Of a DNA stretch of 64,000 nt, positions 45,292-57,064 are shown one piece after another; the stretch's first letter is position 1, and each line of letters opens with the position of its first letter. The stretch is from Zhengitettix transpicula (taxonomy: Eukaryota; Arthropoda; Insecta; Orthoptera; Tetrigidae). A program made the position numbers and the translations under genes. The stretch is taken from positions 93,674,947 to 93,738,946 of the forward strand of contig CM073590.1 in NCBI GenBank assembly GCA_037074705.1, in the 5' to 3' direction. The notes under the pieces are model-generated. The model was not told the DNA's origin. It was given only the letters and a program-made list of their open reading frames with translations, and did no database searches.

Positions 45292-46480
45292 CTCTACTAC
45301 TCTAGATTCTATGCCATTGCAACATCATCTCCATTTCTGTAACTGTTCTCCTCTCATCCGTAAATATACTTATAGCAACTTTTATTTCTCACTCTCAACT
45401 CTTTCATGATGAAAACATTTGCTGAAGAAAAACAGTATAGAGTATTGAATGTACATGCTATAAAAAGCTATTGAATTTCAAAATACTTCGTTTCTGATCT
45501 GACAACTGTTCGCCCTTGTCCTTTCAAAATCATTGTATACTAGAGGAAATATTTTAAATTAATTTCTCGGTCCCCTTACGTACTTTGATCAGTACAACAT
45601 TTTCTGTAGAATTACATTTTTTTTCGTATATGGCCGCCAGGTAATAATTGCGAATGTCAGCTTTCATGTGAACGTTAATTATTGCTAGGCGACGTTTGTT
45701 GTTTAGTAGTATTGTCGTTTGAGTTAGGTAGCACTGCGGTGACGCGTAATGGACGTTCCTAATTAGACTGGTATAGCCTGAGGCTATGTGCCCAATGAGC
45801 CTGAAGTGTTCCGTAATACAAACCAGGCACTGTAATCTATTAGAAGCAGGTTGCATGAATATTTTTGGGTTAGACTAATGGAAATGGAGTCTGTAGATCA
45901 ATGTCGTGTTTTTTGTTACTGTAGGTCCTGACACTCCTCTTCCTTATTTTACGCTACTCTCTATAAAAACCACTGATTAAAAGATTCCATGATTTAAAAA
46001 CAGTAAAGTAACTGGAACTAGGAAAGTTCATCTCTCATTTTGTCACTTTATTATTGTACCACTTAGATTGTTGCTAAAAGAAAATATTTTATTATATTAC
46101 CTAATATTTATTGTTTCACGTCGTCTTCTAGTCATGCTTTGCATAGTAGACAGAATTTCGCCAAAAATTGAATCCTTTAATTACGTCTCTGAGACCTCAC
46201 TATGAAGGAAGGTATAAATAAGTATTGAGTTATTTTCATTAATTATGATGAAATATTCACCAAATATAGTTATGTCAGGTTGTTACAAATATTCTTTTTT
46301 ATATATTTAAGGTCAAATAATTTTTGTGGTCACAAAACCTTGTCAAGTGACATCTGAAAACTTATTACAACATATCGTAACGACAAATAATACTGCATTA
46401 CTTTTACTTTTAAATTAAATCAAATTTTATTCTGAATAATAGAATAAAATAGAACGGAAAAGAACAAATCGTTTTTTTTG
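45292..46480. other. No firm feature
   Basis: A 100-codon minus-strand frame (45554-45856) is intact but unrecognised and has no splice or promoter support. The rest is AT-rich. Confidence 0.4.
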
Positions 46481-46547
46481 TTCCTTTGTTTCAGAATATT
46501 TCATAATTTGAATCTCTAAGGTGGTGGCTTCATTTGTTTTAATTCAT
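46481..46547 (+). repeat. LTR-like repeat, family L4 copy 3 (end only)
   Basis: TTCCTTTGTTTCAGAATATT, then AATCTCTAAGGTGGTGGC, then CATTTGTTTTAATT match the right end of L4 copy 2 at 38768-38840 in sequence and order. Confidence 0.8.
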
Positions 46548-46552
46548 ACACA

Positions 46553-46613
<61 letters not shown>
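46548..46613. repeat. (CA)n(GA)n compound microsatellite
   Basis: CA tract to 46570 then GA tract to 46613, abutting an R470 copy, as at 38858-38935. Confidence 0.95.
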
Positions 46614-46615
<2 letters not shown>

Positions 46616-47020
46616 ACAGGCTACATGAGGGACATCCACCTGGTGGCAACTCCCCTTTAATAGCATAGGAAGGGATTTGAAATGGGGGATGCGGACGGGT
46701 AGAAGAAGGTAGCCAAGGGTTTTCTAGGGCCCCCGGGCTATGGTTTAAGGATCCTACCCGGCAATTCGCCTAATAGTGATGCAGGGAAAACCTTACCAAA
46801 ACCTTTATCAGGTAGGTCGGGCATTTGGTACTTGTCCTACGCCCTTCCGATGACGTAGAGGGGTTTGCTGTGGGGTCGCAGCTTTCCCCTCATCGTGCCT
46901 TGACCGGTTTAGGAGGCGCTGGCCGACTATTCCAATAGGAATAGCGGACAAGTCTTACCGTATGCCCAAGGAACCTTAATTAAATAACCAGAGAGATGTG
47001 AAGGCATTCCCAAAGGTAGC
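46614..47020 (+). repeat. SINE-like repeat R470, copy F (near full length)
   Basis: TAACAGGCTACATGAGGGAC through CTAGGGCCCCCGGGC, GGGTCGCAGC and ATTCCAATAGGAATAGCGG to CAGAGAGATGTGAAGGCAT. Preceded by the GA tract. Confidence 0.9.
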
Positions 47021-47702
47021 CTCCTACAGAGCTCTCTCAGAACAAATCGTATAGAATTTGTCTTTATTATTCCGAAAAATACGCATAACGCTTGGGGAAG
47101 TTAATAATGTTGAGTGGTTTGTACCTTCACATTTAATTTTATTTTCAAGTAAATTAATACATAGCTATTATTAAAATAGTTGAGAAAAAGTGATTATTTT
47201 ATACGCACCAATTGTATCTCAATTTTTCTACGCCATCCTACATTAAAAATGGAGTGGATAAAAATCTGATAACATTTTTAATTATTTTGTAAATGTAGGT
47301 TATGTTGAAATTTTTTATGCTAAAGTTTTAAACTTGTTAACTTGAACTGGAAGGAACAACATTTGTCTTCAAGGCAGCAACAGTTGATCAATTTTATGTG
47401 AATTACACCTACTTCCGTTTAATGTAGAAGGTAAAATGAAGTTAACTAAATAAATTATAAAAAAATTTGGTACTTGGTTGCGAACGATTTTGGAAAACTG
47501 CATAATAATAAATTAAGTACCATCATTTAGAAATGAAATAACATTACAGAACCTTACAATTATTTATGGCCTCAAAATCACCGCACGTTCTAAATATATA
47601 GAAACCGACGTTTTAATAATTAAAGATTATATGCGTCCATTTCCAGACTTAGCATGATTACGTTGGTCTTAAGTTTAGTGCCCATTTCCGACGCCAGGGG
47701 TC
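47021..47702. other. No recognised feature
   Basis: AT-rich; nothing supported. Confidence 0.5.
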
Positions 47703-48622
47703 CGAGGCATGTTCAGAAACCAAGTATACAGTGACCATAACAGGCTGCGATTTTTTGTTTTTTTGAGGGTTGGCAACAGTGAGTGGTAAAGCGGTATCTC
47801 CTGGCAGAGCTATCATCGCAGAAACACAAAAGTACGTAAGCTCACGTCGTAGTGTCCAGTTTCGTGAAAGATGACGGTAAGAAATTGCTCCCAGTGCGGG
47901 GCCGCTTCCTGTGATCCGCTTCCAACTCTCGGAAGGTGAAGTATTTCTGAAATCTGTTGTGTCTGGAGATGAAAGGTGGGTGGCTCAATACACGCCCGAG
48001 TCTAAAAGAAAGTCGTCACAGTGCCGTCACTCCAATTCTACATCTGCCAAAAAATTCAGAACCACAATTTTTGGGGAAAAAATCATTGTTTCAGAGTTTT
48101 TGGACCGAACAGGCGTCATTTTGGTCGAATTTCTGAGCGGAGACCATAAATGCACATCGATATTCTGAGACCCTATAAAAACTCATAAATGGGCATTCAA
48201 AACCTAAGGAGGGGAATTCTGACGAAAGGAGTGTGCTTGTAGCACGAAAACGCTCATCCTCACACAATCTTAGCCTCCAAGGCGCTCTTGGACTCATTTG
48301 TTTGGGGTGTTTCGAACTATCCTCTGTATTCAAGTGAGTTGGCGCCTTCAGATTATCATATTTTCACCTCCCTTAAGGCTCACATGGGTGGAATTTAATA
48401 TTCGTCTGACGAGCAGATACAGATAGAGGTCCTGAACTGGGGGAAGGAGCTGGCGGGAGAGTTCTTCGAGGAGGGCATAAAGAAGCTTGTGCAGTCAACG
48501 AGATGGCGATTATGTGGACAAATAGTCATCAAGTGTATCAATAATACACTCTAATTTTTTCAAATACAATATCTTTAAAAGAATATAAAATTCTAGTGCA
48601 CTATCATCCGGAACATGCCTTG
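47703..48622 (+). pseudogene. Mariner-family transposon, internally deleted
   Basis: A 920-bp element bounded by short inverted ends (AGGCATGTTC at 47705, reverse complement GAACATGCCT at 48611-48620). The right end is followed by TA, the mariner target; the left side has TC instead. The transposase remnant reads SVVSGDERWVAQYTPESKRK (first catalytic Asp in GDERW), then SAKKFRTTIFGEKIIV. After frameshifts, SSELAPSDYHIFTSLKAHMG stands in place of the usual SPDLAPSDYH, so the third catalytic Asp is changed. One stop later, WGKELAGEFFEEGIKKLVQ runs to a normal-looking C-terminus. The N-terminal helix-turn-helix half is missing, and the second Asp block is unreadable. Non-functional. Confidence 0.92.
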
Positions 48623-51149
48623 TATATTACGACTCTGTGAACTTTATCCGTTTTGGGTTTCGACCGTGATTATCTTCATACAGTAATATCGTTTATTCAA
48701 ATACATATTAAGATTTGCAAACTGGAGAACACTCTGACCAACTATGTGTAAATGAGGAGTGTTCTTGGGTTACGCAAATTATAATTCCGGGAAGACAGGA
48801 GCATTACTTTTTGCTGTTGTATACTGAAGTATAAATATGTCACGTTATTTTTCTCTGTATCATTTTTTTTTGTATTATTTTCATACCGATTTTCCAGTGA
48901 ATGACTCATAAATTATTATGGGAAAATATATATCAAGAAATTTTATATAGCCTGAGACTGAATTCTGTACCGTTATAGTCAACAAAATTGTTAATTTAAA
49001 AGATCAATTTGATTAAGTGAAAACATAAAACTTTTATTAAAATTTTTTTTTTAAAGAATAATACCATAAAGCTTAGAATAATTATTACTGTTCGTATATT
49101 TCAATTCCCATACTTTTAATCAATATACAAAATGCTGCTTCAAAACTTCATAATTATTTTCTGAACCTGTAATTAAAAGTTTCAAGAAAATCAGTAAAAA
49201 TTGTGAACAGCTTATTTCATGAAAGCAGACATTTACTTCGTCATTTTACATGAACGTACAATGATAACAGTTGTTATTTGTGGTCAACAGTAATTTCAAG
49301 CATTGGTTACGTGCCTCATTAATTTTTGAGCGCAGCAGGAAACTACGTCAATGAAAATGGTTAGTTGTTAAATCCATTAAATGTGGTATTTTTTTATAAA
49401 TCGCCGTAAATGAGCAATTTTGCCTTTGTGATGAAACATTTGTACATTCCATTATGACCACAATGAGAAATGAACCTCGATTAGAGAAAAATTAACGATT
49501 ACAAAATTCGTACAAAAGACTAACAGTGGAATTTTAAATATGGAAGGGGAAATATAGAAGCGATCAATGTTGCTATCGAAGCTATTTACAAGTACACAAT
49601 ACAATCGTGAACAAAACTAAAGTATGTTGTTGATATAAATGTGGGGAAGGTATTTTGTGTTAATAATGAATCATTGAACAGTGCATAAGCAGCATCTACC
49701 AAATTATGTATCAATTAACTCATAACTTTCGAGTGTAAATTCATCATAGCAACATGTAGTAAATTAAAAAATTAATAGATTCTGTGCGGTATCGAAATCG
49801 TAAGTTATAGATTATGGCTGAAGAAATTTCAATACATTAGCTTATAACTGTATGGAGATTTAAATTTTGGATGAATAAATTTTAAAATAGTACATTTTTA
49901 ACTGGAAACTAACCGCATTGTCAGTCGAAATTATTTATTTTGTATTTACACATATTTTACAGATTGATATGAGAGATTTTTAATTATGACTGTGTTTTTA
50001 TTTTACAGATGATAATGGGTAATTAGTACGAAACTACATAATAATTCATATACATGGTGATTCAGCGTTAATGGGTTAAACTTTGAAGGGTGAGGCAGCT
50101 TACTAAATCATACATCCAAATGTAAGGTAGAAAGTGACACGTTGAGACACGAAAACAAAAAATGAGACATTAAAGAAACATTGTTATTTACAACACTTTC
50201 GCATTAAATATCATTTTTCTAACTTATTTGATTTGTTATACATAAATGTGATATGTATAAATTACTCTTTTTACGTTCATTGTTCAATGAAACAAACTTT
50301 TCGGAAATTAAAAAAATAATGAGATTAAGAAAATTGATACTAAAAAATAATAATAATGTCTAGTGTCTTTATGAATAAACATTTAAGATCAATTTCGAAT
50401 CATTCTCCCTTCTCCTTCTCAGCCCTTGCCTGGGAAAACTAGTAGAAGTATCATAGAGAGAGATGATATATTATTCATGTTCTGCAATTATAAGTAAAAC
50501 AAATTAAAATTATAACCAATTCGTAATAATATTTATCTGACTTTACTGAATAATTTTTCTCCACAACGTTTTAATTATGTATTGATACTTCAAGAAATAG
50601 ATTATTTTCAGTATACGCATTACGATGATCCAAAAAGTAATGTTACGTGGTGCCAATTTTTATTTTATGTTCCAATTGCTTACTGTATTGAAATATATTT
50701 TTGTAAAATTTGGCTGGTTAATTCATGCATATTGTAAAAAGGTAAAATTGTGTAGTTATGGATGGCTAACTATGCAAAGATTAAATGTCTGATATGCGTA
50801 ATTAATTTATTACATTTTCTCTTTTATAAATATTATTCTAGTTCATTCTCATATTAATATTGTAATTCATTAATAAACGCTCTCGAAATATAAACTTCTT
50901 TGTTAAAACTTTGAAATCTTCTGGGATGTATGTCCTGAACCGAGAATACTATTAGCTCACGGTTAGAAAGGATGAAGGGCTGTTTCAAATTAATTGCCAT
51001 GCTGATTCGGAACGATCTTCTTCTTGTTAGAGAACTCGTCCTAGTTACGGAAAGCAGTTTGTTCTGAGTTTGAGGGTGGCAATGCAATTAATCTTGGAAG
51101 GAGACGGCTCGACGGAAGTGGACGAGAAACACTTTTCTGTGTTGGATAC
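48623..51149. other. AT-rich; one DDE-transposon end relic near 50053-50230
   Basis: At 50053-50230 the plus strand has CATGGTGATTCAGCGTTAATG, GAGGCAGCTTACTAAATCAT and CATTGTTATTTACAACA in the same order as the terminal sequence of the element at 41164 (CAGGGTGATTC, GCAGCTTACTGAAACAT, TTTACAGCAATGTTTACAA). It is an old, related transposon end. Nothing else is recognised. Confidence 0.45.
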
Positions 51150-51430
51150 AGGTTACATTACGGCGGACACTCCATAGGGAAGGAATCTCAAAGATTAGAG
51201 CAAGGTGGTCAAGGGCCCCCTGCCAATAGCTTAAGGATCCTACCCCGCTTTTTCCTGAAAGTGAAGCAGGACAAACCAAAGAAGAGCTTCATTAGGTAGG
51301 TCGGGCTCTAGTACTTGTACACAACCTTTGGATGAAAGGAGTGAGGTTTGCTATGGTGACGGCCCATTCCCTTCTACATGCCACGACCAGTTTAGGAGGC
51401 AGCTGGCCGACTGTTCCACGTGTGAAGGGA
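51150..51430 (+). repeat. SINE-like repeat R470, copy G (degenerate)
   Basis: Scrambled but recognisable: GGTTACATTACGGCGGACAC, AAGGGCCCCCTGCCAATAGC, TTAAGGATCCTACC, GGTAGGTCGGGC, GGAGGCAGCTGGCCGACTGT. The oldest-looking copy here. Confidence 0.75.
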
Positions 51431-53881
51431 AATAAAAATTAACCGTTTTCACAAATACAGCCAGTTAAAGTATGAAGACGTGAGGTGGAAGAAGATGGAG
51501 ACAGATCATGTAAGAGAGAGAGAGAGGGACGTAGAAGAGAGTTTACGGGAGAGATGTAAGGGACACAATTGTGAAGAACATAGCGGCTAGAAGTTGAAAG
51601 ACACTGTGGTGGGAAGCCCATAACAATCGAGGAATTCATACTCGCCCGCCAGTTCGACCCACAGTTGGATGCTTTCTGTTACATCCAAAATTAATACATC
51701 GTATATCTACAGTCATAGTATGCCATTTGTCTATAAGTTTTTAATTGTGTATAAAGTGTTCCGATTCTGAACCAACGGAATTTATCTAAGAAGTCAAGCA
51801 CGTAAATTTAACTTTTTAACCTTGATATTAATTAATACATTTTAATAAATTCAATTCACAGGTAATATTTTATTTTATTAATAAATTTATATATGAATTA
51901 ATTAATGAATTTTAACATCTCAAATAAAATATATCCACTTCAGTAAGAAAACCATTACAATTAATGACGCCGCAGCTTAGGGTGAAATACAGAATATAAT
52001 TCCATTCCTTATTTGTCTACAATAATATAATGTGAATTAAAATGTGAGAGGTATTTCAATAGTTTCGTAAACCTATGTATTTAATGAAAGTAAATTATTG
52101 CATCACGCATCATGAATTACAAACTTGTTGATATTCAATTTGTAATTTAATTTACACCAAAAATAAAACCTCGTTTCTGTCTCCATAAAAATAATTTGGG
52201 TCATCTGTCTGTATTTACATTGAAAACTATCTGATTTTGTCTAAATTAAATATTTCATGCTAATTCTAATGGCACGCTTCCTTTAAGCGGTTCTTATAAC
52301 ATTTGCTGAGTACGTAGCAGTACCCCTCTTAATAACGACGGTAGCATTTGCAAGCACACCTGTTGGTAGGTAATATTCAACTTGAGTGTACCAGAGTGTC
52401 TGTGTGGGCAGCTGAGAGGAATGAGTCTTCCTCACCACTGTGGAGAGTGACCGAGCATTTGAGCCAGGCTGTTTGCGCAAATGAACACTGACATTCCACG
52501 CGCGCTTGTTTCGGTGTATACACATATAAATACTTCTCTCGACGACCGTTGTTCACCGAACAGCCGCAAAATGTTGCGGCTGAACCACATGTAAAATGAA
52601 AGCAAATATGCGTTCACATTCTGTTAAACCTCCAAAATATCACATTTATTAATGTGGTCTTGACAGACGTTCTCAGACGTTCGAAGCGCTTGATTCTGAT
52701 GCAGACATACGCAGACTCCTTCAGATATAACACTTCCTTTGGATTGGATAATTCAACTACCGTTGCCTTTCACAAAGACTAGTAAGAATTATGATAATTA
52801 GTAATAGTATATTTAATCTAAAAGTAAACTTCTGATGAATGTTCCTTCTCTGACAGGATTTGTGGAATGGATTGGTAATTATTTGAGAGAGTAAAAATGG
52901 TGGATTATATAAGGAAAAAGTCCATACCATTGTCAAGTATTGTAGGATACGGTTTTAATTATTTACGGAATACCTGTGACACTGCAGTGATGAAAGGTTT
53001 GGTGAGGATCAAAATGGTTTGGAACTTATTACTTCACATTTAGTCACTTTCTGAATATTATTATAGTAATTTCTTCCTTTGGTTCGTTTATTACTTACAT
53101 ATTTTTACACAACTAGTGTGTAAATAAAGTTGTGGATTCCACTTCAACACCTCTCTCGAGCATTCCGGACAACTATTGACCCTTCCTTTATTCTCTACTC
53201 ATGACGAAAATCAGGTGCAGAAACTTAATCTCGTCATAACCTAATGGGGGGTGGAGGGCTGATCTTACCCGGCGCACAGTTGAACAGTAAAATACGACTG
53301 AACCAGGATGTATACCAAGCCTATAGAAGCAGTTGACGATGGACGACCACTACTCGTCAATTCAGTCTGCCGCCCCGCGACAAATCACATCCAACATCGC
53401 CAAATTATCAAGTCGGTAAAGCATACAGGCGACAGTTTCACGTTACCACTGACTTTGCCGCCTCAGCCATGTCTCTGTTGGGCTATTGGCCTGCGTACAG
53501 ATTATGCAGTGCCCAGCCTCTCAACCGCCAAATAATTCACCGACTCTCGATATGATCCATGTGACCTTCCTCGGCTACGCTACGCAGGCGACGCCTTTCA
53601 ATTATTAATGTATTAAAAATATTAATAAAACATGTTACGAGATAAGAAAATTAAAAGTAAATTATTGGATTTATCTGTTAATCTAAAAAAACATTTTTAA
53701 ATAATACAATTTTGAATTACACAAGATAAATATATCTGCAATAGTGGATTAGTACAAGTAGACTGCAAGTTCAGTTGTTTCAGAGAGAAATTCCCAATGG
53801 ATGTAACTTTAAAAAAAGAAGAAAAATATAGAACAATTATATAAATAAAATTATGTGATGTCCACATTAACATGGGGTGTT

Positions 53882-53884
<3 letters not shown>
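51431..53884. other. No firm gene; small hairpin and GC-richer patches
   Basis: GC-richer patches occur at 52280-52600 and 53220-53580. The former has a TATAAATA string (about 52525-52532) and a 9-bp perfect stem-loop at 52561-52582. Open frames at 52283-52617 (minus) and 53308-53535 (plus) lack known motifs. Confidence 0.4.

Positions 53885-53919
<35 letters not shown>
53885..53919. repeat. (TA)n microsatellite
   Basis: Uninterrupted TA tract next to R470 copy H. Confidence 0.95.
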
Positions 53920-53921
<2 letters not shown>

Positions 53922-53928
53922 GGTGTAG

Positions 53929-54395
53929 GCAGGCTATGTATAGGGTAATCCACATAGTCGTAACTCCCCTCTTATATCATAGGAAAAGGATTTGAAAGGG
54001 GGGTTCTGGAGAGTTAGAGGAATGTAGCTAAGGGTTAACTAGGGCCCCGGGGTATGGTTTAAGGATCCTACCCGGCAATTTGCCTAAAATTGATGCAGGG
54101 AAAACCCTAGAAAAACCTGTATCAGGTAGGTCGGGCATTTGGTACTTGTCCCACGCCCTTCCGATGGCGGGAGAGGGGTTAGCTGTGGGGTCGCAGCTTT
54201 CCCTCGCCATGCCTTGACCGGTTTAGGAGGCAGCTGGCCGACTATTCCAATAGGAATACCGGACAACTCTTACCGTATGCCCAAGGTCTGCGACCCCGGA
54301 ACATACACCTCTCAAAACAGGCCAAGGTGCCTCGGCATGTGGGAACCTTAGTTCAAAAAACCAGAGAGATGTGAAGGCATCCCCAAAGGTAAGCC
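53929..54395 (+). repeat. SINE-like repeat R470, copy H (full length)
   Basis: The longest copy, about 467 bp: GGCAGGCTATG through GGGTAATCCACATAG, GGATCCTACCCGGCAATTTG, GGGTCGCAGC, GTCTGCGACCCCGGAACATA, CCTCGGCATGTGGGAACC to CCAGAGAGATGTGAAGGCAT and CCCCAAAGGTAAGCC. It defines the family's full extent in this window. Confidence 0.9.
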
Positions 54396-54585
54396 TAGTA
54401 ACTAGCAGTACCTACACGACCAAAATACATGACTCATTGTATCGCATAAAGGTAGTAATGTAAATCATCATGCATATTTTTCTTAACTACAGATCCACGA
54501 TTTTTCATTACTTCAATTGAAACACAATTTAATGGAAATAACGCCAAATCACAACAAAATTAGCTAATCACAGGTATTCAATATC

Positions 54586-54990
54586 ATGAGGGTAATCCAC
54601 GTTGGGCAACTCCCCTTTAATAGCATAGGAAGGGATATGAAAGGGGGATGCGGAAGGGTAGAAGAAGGTAGCCCAGGGTTACTAGGGCCCCCGGGCTATA
54701 TTTTAAGGATCCTACCCGGCATTCGCCTAAAGAAATGCAGAGAAAACCCTAGAAAAACCTGCATCAGGTAGGTCGGGCATCGGGTACTTGTCCCACGCCA
54801 ATCCGATAGCGAGAGACGACGCAGCATTCCCTTCTCCGTGCCTCGACCAGTTTTGGAGGCAGCTGGCCGACTATTCCAATTTTGAATAGCGGACAACTCT
54901 TACCGTATGCCCAAGGTCTCTGACCCCGGAACATACACCTCTCAGAACAGGCCGAGGTGCCTCGGCATGTGGGAACCTTAGTTCAAAAAC
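54586..54990 (+). repeat. SINE-like repeat R470, copy I
   Basis: Same orientation as copy H and 660 bp from it; lacks the first 10-15 bases and the last 35 bases. Diverged from H at many positions, so it is probably an independent insertion rather than a recent duplication. Confidence 0.9.
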
Positions 54991-57064
54991 GAAAAGCAAA
55001 AGCCTCAGAACGTCGATTAATTTTTCACTTACTGAATAATTAAATATAAACGGGGTAAATTTAAATTCGACTGTGTATAAATATGGGTGAAATGGGTTAT
55101 AATTAAAATTCTATTACTCCCGTAAACCATTGATCTTCAGACGGCAAATTTTCAAACTGGTTAAATATCTAAGATTGTAGCACGGTGGTTTAGTGATTGC
55201 TTAATATGTATTTTATTCTATTAAATTTAAGCAAGATTTTAAGAACTTGACATGTTAGGCTCGGCCATGGCACCAGATTGTTCATTGCAGTCTGGGAATA
55301 AGCACGTAGCCTACACAAACCTGGTTTTACCCAAGGTGTGGATCTTAGTGGACGAGACGACTCAGTAAATGTAAAATGTTATCAGACACGAGGTTACCTG
55401 GACCAATGATATTTCCTGGTTCATGAAGACGGACCAAAAGTGTCGATAAGTTTGAAACGTTTCGCCCAGTACTCAATTTTCCTTTATGGCATCAATGAAC
55501 GATGTCTTTTTTTCCTTGATACAAAGAAAAGCCTTGAGATGTTTGCGTCAAGTGGAAAGAAACTAATATGTGTATTTAAATTGGTATTTTTAAATAAGTG
55601 ATAAACTGGCTTGAAAACTATAATCTGAAAATATTTGTTTGAAATTCATTATATGACTGTTAATGTTAAAATTCAGTGCGTGATTTAAGTTTATCCAAAA
55701 CATTTTTCACTAAAAATTATGATTTGATGCATTTAGAAGTCACATTGTTTCTCATACAACAACAAAAGTATTGGGTCACTTGCCATTCAGTATTATTTTC
55801 GTTCTTTTCACTAAAGCTTCCTAAACGAGTATATGAACTCAGGTCTTTGGAGACTTTACTTCCGCAATGAAAAGTGTCTTTTAAGAAAGTAACAGGATAA
55901 TTAAATCTGGAAGTGACCCTGTCCAAAATCTGAACCTAGGCCATTTAAGCTAAGTTTACAATATCGGATTCCTAAGTCGTGTTTGTACGAATGTTCTAAT
56001 CGTTATGCATAGTTTGGAGAAGCTAATGTCAGCAATACGAGGACTGTCGGCGTCATAACAAGTTCCTTTGAAACTTGCGAGAATCCGGAGCGGAGAAGTT
56101 TGGCCGGGCCTAGGCTAGGCAGTCTAACGTTGATTGGGATGTAACCGCCGTGCCCACTAATTGGGGACCCGGCCACCAGAAGCGCTGCTGTCGTGGCGTT
56201 AACGAGACCGCCGGAAACACGCAGCCGATTCCTCCCCAGCCCAACGCAAGGCACGTGGAGTTCAGGAGTGCCACGGAGTGAAAGGGCAGCTCAAATCGGG
56301 GGGGTGTTTAGCGGTCGCCGTTGGCTTTGTAACGTGGGTTTACGGTTCACTGAGACCTTCGGTTCGACTGATAGCTTCAACACAAATTACTCGTTACAAA
56401 TAAATTTATTCTACGGACGAGCCAACGTGTCAAAATGGTCGACTATTCCAAATAGATACAACAAAATAACCATTTAGAGACGTCAGAATAAAAGGGAACA
56501 TTATGCGATAAAGAATATCGTTTTTCATTCATCTATTAAATATATTAATGCTGATTTCAGTATTAATAACTTCTTCTCCAAGGACTAATTTCCCACACAT
56601 TATACACAAAACTTTTATTTCTCATTTCTAACCTGCCAATCATATTAATTTCCAACAATACAAAACTCATATTGAATTGAGAAATCCCTCCACGTTTAGT
56701 TTCCGCGAGAAACTTTGAATCCAATAATCTCAATCCTTACAATAATGAGAAGGCCGAGCAACGTTGTCGAAAATTTGTAGTCTTTATTCTGTCTCAAATG
56801 TATCTGAATACGGAGTTGTTTGTTTCGTGCGTTTCATATTTTTCGTTTTTGACTGATGAAAAATTGTGATAGTTCCATGAACAGCGAGTTTGAAGATGAC
56901 AACGCGACAAACAACAGTGTCGGGTGACCAATATGTTGTAAAGATTTTACGGATATATATACATATAAAATAGATTTATTTATTCATCTGTTAGTAGTAC
57001 TTGACATATTTTTTCAATTTTTTAAATCAATTGATTAAATGGATTTAATTAAACAAATTAAACT
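54991..57064. other. No firm gene; GC-rich CpG patch at 56030-56460
   Basis: 56030-56460 is markedly GC- and CpG-rich in AT-rich surroundings. It has one long frame on each strand: 56193-56477 plus, and 56003-56254 minus, whose last part MTPTVLVLLTLASPNYA looks signal-peptide-like but ends in a stop with no splice donor. No family is recognised. A promoter, first exon or repeat are all possible. Confidence 0.35.

Noticed and set aside
56003..56254. Secreted protein start on the minus strand
   Set aside because: The signal-like peptide runs into a stop after 17 residues with no splice donor in between.
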